In this document: positions 11,756 to 17,286 of the stretch, piece after piece
Position numbering within the stretch: position 1 is the stretch's first letter
Layout: every line of letters starts with the position of its first letter
Assembly (NCBI GenBank): GCA_031556335.1
Contig: JAVBTE010000068.1
Location: 1-17,286 of the forward strand
Reading direction: 5' to 3'
Source of the DNA: Limiplasma sp031556335
Lineage (GTDB): Bacteria > Bacillota > Clostridia > Christensenellales > Aristaeellaceae
Length of the DNA: 17,286 nt
Translations under genes and position numbers: made by a program
The notes under the pieces: model-generated
Seen by the model: the letters and a program-made list of their open reading frames with translations, nothing else
Told to the model about the DNA's origin: nothing
The model's database searches: none

Positions 11756-13414
11756 ATGATTCGGGAATGGAACGAGGAATCGCTGGACCATCGCAACGCG
11801 CTTTTGTATGCCATGGGAATCAGCGAGGAGGACGCCAAACGTCCTGTCATTGGCCTGGTAAACTCCTGGAATGAAATGAATCCCGGTCACTTCCCCTTCC
11901 GGGACGTGGTCGATGAAATGAAAAAAGAAATTTACAACGCCGGGGCCCTGGCGTTGGAGTTGCCCATCACCGGCATTTGCGACGGCATTTGCTCCAACAC
12001 CCCCGGCGACCGCTATACCCTGCCCGCCCGGGATTTGGTGTCCAGCGAAGTGGAAACCGTGGCGGAGCTGAACATGCTGGAGGGCATGGTGATCATGGCC
12101 ACCTGCGACAAAGTGGTGCCCGGCATGCTGATGGGCGCCATTCGGGTGAACATCCCAACGGTGATGTTCACCGGCGGGTATATGGCCCCCGGCGAACTGG
12201 ACGGCCGCATGCTGACGCTGACCCATACCAAGCAGGCCTATGCCGCCTACATCGGCGGGGACATGACCCGGGAAGCGTACAAGGCCGTGGTGAAAAACGC
12301 TTGCCCCACCCCCGGGGCCTGCCCCTTCATGGGCACGGCCAACACCATGTGCGCCACGGCGGAAGTGCTGGGCTTTTCGCCCCACGGCAACGCCAGCGTG
12401 CGCAGCCAAACCCCGGCCTGGCATGAATTGGCCAAGCAGGCGGCGCGAACCGTTGTGGAGGCTGTGAAGGAAGGAAAGCGGCCTTTGGACTTCTTGTCCC
12501 AGGAAAGCTTTTTGAACGTGGTGCGGTACATGATGGCCACGGGCGGCTCCACCAACAGCCTGTTGCACATTCCGGCCATCGCCCGTCAGGGCGGGTTCGA
12601 TATCACCCCGGAAACCTTTGATAAAATCAGCCGGGAAGTGCCGGTGATCAGCGCCATTTACCCCAACCATCCCGTGGATACCATGGTGGATTTTTCCCGG
12701 GCGGGGGGCCTGGGGGCGGTGGTGAAGGAGCTGGCCAGGGCGGGGAAAATCGCCGGGGAAGCGGGGGGCATGTTCGGCAGCATCCAGGACCTGGCGGAAA
12801 AATCGCAAAACCTGGAACCGGAAGTGATCCGCCCCGTGGCGCAGCCCATTCACGAGCAGGGCGGCCTGGCGGTGCTCCATGGGAACATTGGGCGGGACAG
12901 CGCCATCGTCAAGTTCAGCGCGGTGGAGAAGGAAGCCTGGAAATTTTCCGGCCCCGCCCGTGTGTACGATTCCCAGGACGAGGCGTGGCAGGCCATGCTG
13001 AAAGATGAGATTCAGCCGGGAGACGTGGTGGTGATCCGCTACGAGGGCCCCAAGGGGTCCCCCGGCATGCCCCATATGGAAACCTTCATGGCGGCGGTGC
13101 TGGGCAAGGGCATGGGCACGAAGATCGCCCTGGTCAGCGACGGGCGCTTTTCCGGAGCCACAGGCGGCCTGGCCATTGGCCACGTCAGCCCGGAGGCCTA
13201 CGAGGGCGGCGACATCGCCTTGATTGAGAACGGAGACCGGATTCACATTGACATCGAAGCCCGCAGCCTTCAGGTGGACGTGGAGGAAGCCGAGTTCGCC
13301 CGCCGCAGGGCCCAGTGGAAACCGGTGCAAAAGCCCGCCACAGGCTGGCTTGCGCTGTACCGGAAGAACACCACCAGCGCCCACCAGGGGGCCACGGTGT
13401 ACTGGGAAACGTGA
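11756..13414 (+). CDS. IlvD/EDD-family Fe-S dehydratase, probably sugar-acid type
   Basis: This 552-residue enzyme belongs to the family that dehydrates 2,3-dihydroxy acids to 2-keto-3-deoxy acids: dihydroxy-acid, phosphogluconate and aldonate dehydratases. Seen: C-D-G-I at Cys75, C-D-K at Cys117, the P-T-P-G-A-C-P-F-M-G-T-A-N-T-M block with Cys189, and the C-terminal S-D-G-R-F-S-G-A-T motif that supplies the catalytic Ser. The early loop reads N-S-W-N-E-M-N-P-G-H; the PGH form lacks the Cys of the [2Fe-2S] subgroup (PCN/PCH), so an oxygen-sensitive [4Fe-4S] cluster is more likely. The context (importer, dehydrogenases, LacI regulator) argues for sugar-acid catabolism rather than valine/isoleucine synthesis, but the exact substrate is unknown. 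An AAAGGGG site precedes the ATG. Confidence 0.88.
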   Translation: MIREWNEESLDHRNALLYAMGISEEDAKRPVIGLVNSWNEMNPGHFPFRDVVDEMKKEIYNAGALALELPITGICDGICSNTPGDRYTLPARDLVSSEVETVAELNMLEGMVIMATCDKVVPGMLMGAIRVNIPTVMFTGGYMAPGELDGRMLTLTHTKQAYAAYIGGDMTREAYKAVVKNACPTPGACPFMGTANTMCATAEVLGFSPHGNASVRSQTPAWHELAKQAARTVVEAVKEGKRPLDFLSQESFLNVVRYMMATGGSTNSLLHIPAIARQGGFDITPETFDKISREVPVISAIYPNHPVDTMVDFSRAGGLGAVVKELARAGKIAGEAGGMFGSIQDLAEKSQNLEPEVIRPVAQPIHEQGGLAVLHGNIGRDSAIVKFSAVEKEAWKFSGPARVYDSQDEAWQAMLKDEIQPGDVVVIRYEGPKGSPGMPHMETFMAAVLGKGMGTKIALVSDGRFSGATGGLAIGHVSPEAYEGGDIALIENGDRIHIDIEARSLQVDVEEAEFARRRAQWKPVQKPATGWLALYRKNTTSAHQGATVYWET

Positions 13415-13449
13415 GTGCCGTGAAGGGGCCGCGAAAGGAGAGCGGGCAT

Positions 13450-14454
13450 ATGGTCAGTTTGAAGGATGTGGCCGAGCATGCGGGCGTGTCCGCCAGCACC
13501 GTGTCCCGGGTGCTTGGGAACAAGCCTGTGGTGAACGAAAACACCCGGGAGCGGGTGATGGACGCGGTGCGCCTTTTGGACTATAAGCCCAATGAGCTGG
13601 CCAAAAGCCTCAAGCTGGGCCGCAGCAACACCATCGCCCTGATGGTGCCCAGCATTCAGAACCTGATTTTTCCCGCCATTGTCCGGGGGGCGGAGGATAC
13701 CGCCCGCAAGGCCGGGTATACGGTCATCCTGTGCAACACCGACGAGGACGTGGAGGAGGAAAAGCGCTACATTACCAAGCTGCGCACCCGGTTGGTGGAC
13801 GGGTTCATCGTGGCCTCCATGCTGCCGGGCTCGGATCACATTCGCAAATTGTGGCGGGAAGGGTTCCCGGTGGTGCTGACCTGCCGCATTTATGACGATA
13901 CCATCGACGCCGTGGGCATCGACAACGAGGCCGCCGCCTATGACGCCACCCAGTACCTGATTCGGGTGGGACACAGGAAGATCGCCTTTGCCATGGGCCG
14001 GGAAGAGATTCCGCTGTATACCGACCGGTACAAAGGCTACCGGCGGGCCCTGGAAAGCGCGGGCATCCCCTTTGACGAAGAGCTGGTGATTCATGAAACC
14101 AACGGCACGGCCAGCTTTTATTATTTGTTTCAAAACCTGATCAAAAAGGGCGTGAAGCCCGACGCGGTCATGTCCAGCAGCGACCCCAAGGCCTTTGTGG
14201 TGATGCGGGCCCTGCACGACATGGGGCTTTCCATTCCGGGGGATGTGTCGGTCATGAGCATCGACAACGTGGAGGCCAGCTCGCAGATTGAGCCGCCCCT
14301 GTCCACCGTGTCCCAGCCGCTGTACGAAATCGGCGCGCTGGCGGCCAACAAGCTTATCCGGCAAATTCAGCATAAGGAACGAACGGGCAAGCTGGCCCCG
14401 CCCCAGGTGGATATCCTCAAAACGGAACTGATCATTCGCAAATCCACACGATGA
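13450..14454 (+). CDS. LacI-family transcriptional regulator
   Basis: This 334-residue regulator has the N-terminal helix-turn-helix at residues 4-23 (LKDVAEHAGVSASTVSRVL), a hinge helix near 48-58 (P-N-E-L-A-K-S-L-K-L) and a ribose-binding-protein-like effector domain from about 60 to 330. The I-D-N-E-A-A-A segment near 157-163 and SIDNVEAS near 275-282 are typical. The residues at the recognition positions are Ala-Ser, where LacI has Tyr-Gln and CcpA Met-Ala. The ATG at 13450 is supported by AAAGGAG 9 bases upstream. It is embedded in the operon with no promoter of its own visible in the 35-bp gap, so its level should follow operon expression. It is the best candidate to bind the TTGCAATCGATTGCAA-type sites at 4106, 4605 and 7100. 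The effector is probably the substrate or an intermediate. Confidence 0.93.
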   Translation: MVSLKDVAEHAGVSASTVSRVLGNKPVVNENTRERVMDAVRLLDYKPNELAKSLKLGRSNTIALMVPSIQNLIFPAIVRGAEDTARKAGYTVILCNTDEDVEEEKRYITKLRTRLVDGFIVASMLPGSDHIRKLWREGFPVVLTCRIYDDTIDAVGIDNEAAAYDATQYLIRVGHRKIAFAMGREEIPLYTDRYKGYRRALESAGIPFDEELVIHETNGTASFYYLFQNLIKKGVKPDAVMSSSDPKAFVVMRALHDMGLSIPGDVSVMSIDNVEASSQIEPPLSTVSQPLYEIGALAANKLIRQIQHKERTGKLAPPQVDILKTELIIRKSTR

Positions 14455-14469
14455 TACGGAGGGAATACA

Positions 14470-15840
14470 ATGGCATCCCATGAAAAATTTGGTTTTGCCA
14501 CATTGCAAGACCTGCGGGAGAAGATTGCAGCGCTGAACGCGGATATTCCGCTTTCGGAGGATCTTTCCCCCCTGAAAAAGCCTGTTCGGGTGGGGCATTT
14601 GGTGGCCCCCAACGCCCTGGCGGTGCTGCCCATGGAGGGCTGCGATTCGAGCCCCGACGGTTCCCCCAGCGAGCTTACGGAGCGGCGGTATTTGCGCTTC
14701 GCCGGCGGCGGGGCGGGGCTTTTGTGGTGGGAAGCCTGCGCCGTGGTGGAGGAAGGCCGCGCCAACGAGCTGCAAATGATGATGACCCGTGAAAACCTGG
14801 GTCAGTTTGCTGCGCTTTTGAACAAGGCCAACGGGGAGGCCGCCCGGCAAAACGGCGCGGATCACCGCCCTGTGAACATTTTGCAGCTGACCCATTCCGG
14901 CCGGTATTCTCGGCCCCATGGGCACAAGGCCGCCCCCATCGTGCCCCAGCACGACCCCATTCTGGACCCCCGGGTGGGCCTCAGCCCGGACGCGCCCGTG
15001 GTGACGGACGCCTATTTGGATGATTTGATCGGCAAGTATGTGCTTTCCGCCAAGCTGGCCCGAGAAGCGGGCTTTGACGGCGTGGACCTGAAAAGCTGCC
15101 ACCGCTATCTGCTCAGCGAGCTGCTGGCCAGCCATACCCGGGAAGGCAAATACGGCGGCAGCTTTGAAAACCGTACCCGGTTTTTGCGGGACGTGATGGA
15201 CGCGGTGCGCTCGGAGCTGGGCCAGGATTTCATCATCGCCTGCCGCTTCAATGTGTTCGACGCCCATCCCTACCCCTATGGCTTTGGCGAGGACAAACAG
15301 GACCTTTGGAAGTTTGACCCGGAGGAGCCCATGGCGCTGGTGCGCATGTTCCGGGAAAAAGGCGTGGGGCTACTGAGCAATTCGGCGGGAAACCCGTATT
15401 ACATCTATCCCCAGGTAACGCGGCCCTTTGATACGTCCTCCTCCGGCGTGCCGGTGCCGGACGAGCATCCCCTGGAAAGCGTGGCAAGGCTGTTTGCCTT
15501 CACCCGGATGATTCAAAAAGAAGCGGGAGAGGTGCCGGTGGTGGGCAATGGCTACACCTGGCTGCGGCAGTTTTTGCCCTACGCGGGGGCGGCCAATCTG
15601 GCTGCCGGCAGCTGCGGCTTTGTGGGGCTTGGGCGTTCCAGCTTCGCCTATCCGGACGCGCCCAGGGACATTGTGGAAAAGGGCATGATGGAGCCGGGCA
15701 AGTGCTGCATCTGCTGCTCCAAGTGCACCCAGATCATGCGCGACCATGGCCGCACAGGCTGCGTGATTCGGGACGCGAAGGTATACGGGCCGCTTTATAA
15801 GCAGTACCGTGAGGAAGCGGAAGCGAGGGAAAAGAAATGA
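14470..15840 (+). CDS. Old Yellow Enzyme-family flavin reductase with [4Fe-4S] motif
   Basis: This 456-residue protein has an FMN-binding TIM barrel (Old Yellow Enzyme/NADH:flavin oxidoreductase family) that reduces activated C=C bonds. Seen: V-A-P-N-A-L-A-V-L-P-M-E-G near residues 45-57, an N-I-L-Q-L-T-H-S-G-R-Y motif near 136-146, and F-D-G-V-D-L-K-S-C-H-R-Y-L-L near 203-216 with the KYGGSFENRTRF stretch after it. Near the C-terminus Cys412, Cys415, Cys419 and Cys431 have the C-X2-C-X3-C-X11-C spacing of 2,4-dienoyl-CoA reductase. That family normally continues with a flavin/NAD(P)H domain of over 200 residues, absent here, so a separate electron donor is expected. A GGAGG site precedes the ATG, and the stop overlaps the next start as ATGA. 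The substrate is unknown. Confidence 0.88.
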   Translation: MASHEKFGFATLQDLREKIAALNADIPLSEDLSPLKKPVRVGHLVAPNALAVLPMEGCDSSPDGSPSELTERRYLRFAGGGAGLLWWEACAVVEEGRANELQMMMTRENLGQFAALLNKANGEAARQNGADHRPVNILQLTHSGRYSRPHGHKAAPIVPQHDPILDPRVGLSPDAPVVTDAYLDDLIGKYVLSAKLAREAGFDGVDLKSCHRYLLSELLASHTREGKYGGSFENRTRFLRDVMDAVRSELGQDFIIACRFNVFDAHPYPYGFGEDKQDLWKFDPEEPMALVRMFREKGVGLLSNSAGNPYYIYPQVTRPFDTSSSGVPVPDEHPLESVARLFAFTRMIQKEAGEVPVVGNGYTWLRQFLPYAGAANLAAGSCGFVGLGRSSFAYPDAPRDIVEKGMMEPGKCCICCSKCTQIMRDHGRTGCVIRDAKVYGPLYKQYREEAEAREKK

Positions 15841-16871
15841 CGGGCACGCTGGAAAGCCGCGTAGGGCGTGTGGTGGCCGAGGGAACAACGGATTTCATCA
15901 CCCGGCAGGTACCGCCCCCCGATCAGGATGCGGTGGTGATCCGGGTACAAGCCAGCGCCCTGTGCGGAAGCGATTTGCATATTTTCAAAGCCAAGCACCC
16001 CAGCGTGCCCCTGCCGGCCACCATTGGGCATGAATTTGCGGGGGACATCGTGGCCGTGGGCGGCGCGGTAACCGGGCTTTCGCTGGGCGACCGGGTCACG
16101 GTGGAGCCCTGCGTGGCCTGCGGCGTTTGCGACGCTTGCCGCCATGGGGAATACGGCTCTTGCGACCAGCTTTCCTTTGTGTACCGCAAGGGCGACGGGG
16201 CCATGGCCGACTATATCACCGTGAAGGCCTCCTCGGTGTATCGGCTGCCGGAGCACCTCAGCTATGAGGCTGGGGCGCTGATCGAGCCGTTGGCCGTGGC
16301 GGTGCACGCCGTGCGCCGGGCCGACGTGCGCCTGGGCGAAACCGTGCTGGTGCTGGGGGCCGGGGCCATTGGGCTGCTGGTGGGCGCGCTGGCCAAGCGC
16401 ATGGGCGCGTCGAAGGTGATTGTGTCCGATTATGCCGCCTTCCGCCTGGACATGGCCAAACAAATAGGGGCCACCGACACCGTAAACCCCGGCGCGGGCG
16501 AAAGCCTGGAGGCGGCGGTTCAAAGCCTCACAGGGGGCAAGGGCGTGGACAAAGCCTTTGAATGCGTGGGCCGGCAGGAGACGTTCGTGGAGGCCATGAC
16601 CCTCGTGCGCAAGAAAGGGCTGGCCACCATCGTGGGGATTTTTGAGCAGACGGAGATCACCATTCCCGTGATGCGCCTGGTGAACAACGAAATCCGCGTG
16701 CAGGGCACCCAGGGTTATTGCTGGGATTTTCCCATCGCGCTGGAAATGGCCGGGGAGATTGGGCTGGAGCGGCTGGTCACCCAGCGCTTTCCACTGTCTA
16801 AGCTTCAACAGGCGCTGGAAACCGCGCTGGATCGCACGCAAAAGACCATGAAGATTGTTTTGAAACCATAA
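15837..16871 (+). CDS. Zinc-dependent medium-chain alcohol/polyol dehydrogenase
   Basis: This 344-residue enzyme of the zinc-containing medium-chain dehydrogenase family (sorbitol/threonine dehydrogenase-like) oxidises a secondary alcohol with NAD(P)+. Catalytic zinc ligands are seen as Cys43 (L-C-G-S-D), His65-Glu66 (G-H-E) and Glu150 (I-E-P-L). The structural zinc lobe has Cys95, Cys98, Cys101 and Cys109 in Cx2Cx2Cx7C spacing. The Rossmann motif G-A-G-A-I-G is at 174-179, with Asp197 in V-S-D at the end of the next strand suggesting NAD+. The start overlaps the flavin reductase stop by 4 bp, so the two are coupled. It probably oxidises a polyol or hydroxy-acid intermediate; relatives act on sorbitol, galactitol phosphate, idonate and threonine. 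Confidence 0.92.
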   Translation: MTGTLESRVGRVVAEGTTDFITRQVPPPDQDAVVIRVQASALCGSDLHIFKAKHPSVPLPATIGHEFAGDIVAVGGAVTGLSLGDRVTVEPCVACGVCDACRHGEYGSCDQLSFVYRKGDGAMADYITVKASSVYRLPEHLSYEAGALIEPLAVAVHAVRRADVRLGETVLVLGAGAIGLLVGALAKRMGASKVIVSDYAAFRLDMAKQIGATDTVNPGAGESLEAAVQSLTGGKGVDKAFECVGRQETFVEAMTLVRKKGLATIVGIFEQTEITIPVMRLVNNEIRVQGTQGYCWDFPIALEMAGEIGLERLVTQRFPLSKLQQALETALDRTQKTMKIVLKP

Positions 16872-16887
16872 CGAGGAGGATTTTTGG

Positions 16888-17286
16888 GTGAAAAAGACAG
16901 CAATCGTCACTGGCGGAAGCCGTGGCATCGGTCTGGCCATCGCAAGGCGGTTGGCGGAGGAAGGATACCGGCTTGCCATTCTGGCTACCCAAGACCCGGA
17001 AATCCACCAAAACGCGATGCAGGAACTGCGGGACCTGGGCGCGGATGTGTTGTACGTGAAAGGAAACGTGGGGGAGAGGGCCGACCGGGAACGGCTGGTT
17101 CAGGAAACCGTGAAAGCCTTTGGCGGCATTCACGTGCTGGTGAACAACGCGGGGGTGGGCCCCAAGGTGCGCAACGATCTGCTGGACATGACCGAGGAAA
17201 GCTGGGACCATGTGCTGGGCATCAACCTGAAGGGCAATATGTTTTTGACCCAGGCGGTGGCCCGGCAGATGATGACCCAGGAACCT
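16888..17286 (+). CDS. Short-chain dehydrogenase/reductase, partial (3' end beyond window)
   Basis: These are the first 133 residues of a classical SDR, similar to the FabG/3-ketoacyl reductase and sugar dehydrogenase group. Seen: the cofactor motif T-G-G-S-R-G-I-G at residues 8-15, N-N-A-G at 86-89 and the structural Asn at 113 (G-I-N-L-K-G). The catalytic Ser and YxxxK lie beyond the window, so activity cannot be judged. The GTG start at 16888 follows an excellent GAGGAGG site 8 bases upstream and lies 16 bp after the previous stop, so it belongs to the same operon. In this context oxidation of a sugar or hydroxy acid is more plausible than fatty acid synthesis, but that is inference. Confidence 0.9.
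   Translation, partial: MKKTAIVTGGSRGIGLAIARRLAEEGYRLAILATQDPEIHQNAMQELRDLGADVLYVKGNVGERADRERLVQETVKAFGGIHVLVNNAGVGPKVRNDLLDMTEESWDHVLGINLKGNMFLTQAVARQMMTQEP

Noticed and set aside
11672..13384. A 570-codon minus-strand open frame opposite the dehydratase gene
   Set aside because: It mirrors the dehydratase, and the translation is low-complexity His/Gly-rich with no motifs.
11756..13414. Reading the dehydratase plus Liv transporter as a branched-chain amino acid biosynthesis and uptake locus
   Set aside because: No ilvB/N, ilvC, ilvE or leu genes are present, the enzyme's loop motifs differ from typical IlvD, and the regulator and other enzymes point to catabolism.
13270..15267. A 665-codon open frame on the minus strand opposite the dehydratase, regulator and flavin reductase genes
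   Set aside because: It runs across three well-supported plus-strand genes, its translation is rich in His/Gly/Arg with no recognisable domain, and long antisense frames are expected in GC-rich DNA.
1..17286. CRISPR arrays, tRNA or rRNA genes, insertion sequences and attachment sites
   Set aside because: No spaced repeats, cloverleaf sequences, transposase-like proteins or terminal repeats were found while reading both strands.

Overview
The window is GC-rich, densely coded bacterial DNA with strong AGGAGG-type ribosome binding sites, short gene gaps and several ATGA-type overlaps. It best fits an anaerobic member of the Bacillota (Clostridia-like). Supporting signs are a PadR regulator fused to a DUF4180-type domain, a clostridial-style PfkB kinase, a KDPG-aldolase-like domain fused to a glyoxalase-like domain, and predicted oxygen-sensitive Fe-S enzymes. 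The genus cannot be named from sequence alone. No rRNA, tRNA, CRISPR array, insertion sequence or phage gene was seen.

Layout. (1) Positions 1-2172, minus strand: a six-helix membrane protein, then padR and a partial alpha/beta hydrolase that overlap by 4 bp. A near-perfect 48-bp palindrome overlaps the padR promoter, which suggests autorepression. (2) Positions 2245-4082, plus strand: a PfkB-family sugar kinase behind an extended -10 promoter, then a small secreted protein with its own promoter and a strong terminator. (3) Positions 4106-6917: a cupin gene, then a two-gene unit encoding a degenerate aldolase/VOC fusion and an L-fucose-isomerase-like protein. (4) Positions 6986-17286 (running off the end): one long probable operon. 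In order it holds a Liv-type substrate-binding protein, an RNA fold plus attenuator, two permeases and two ATPases, an IlvD/EDD dehydratase, a LacI-family regulator, an Old Yellow Enzyme-type flavin reductase with a [4Fe-4S] motif, a zinc alcohol dehydrogenase and a partial SDR dehydrogenase.

The parts appear to form one regulon. The same LacI-type operator core (TTGCAATCGATTGCAA or close variants) lies at the promoter or leader of the cupin gene, the aldolase-like/isomerase-like unit and the transporter operon, and a LacI-family regulator is encoded in the last. The simplest reading is an inducible uptake and catabolic system. A Liv-type ABC importer would bring in a small polar, probably acidic, substrate, which dehydrogenases, a dehydratase, a flavin reductase and an isomerase-like enzyme then process. 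The combination matches no pathway I can name. The substrate is unknown, and the link between the three transcription units is inferred from shared DNA sites. A global CcpA-type regulator could also bind these sites.
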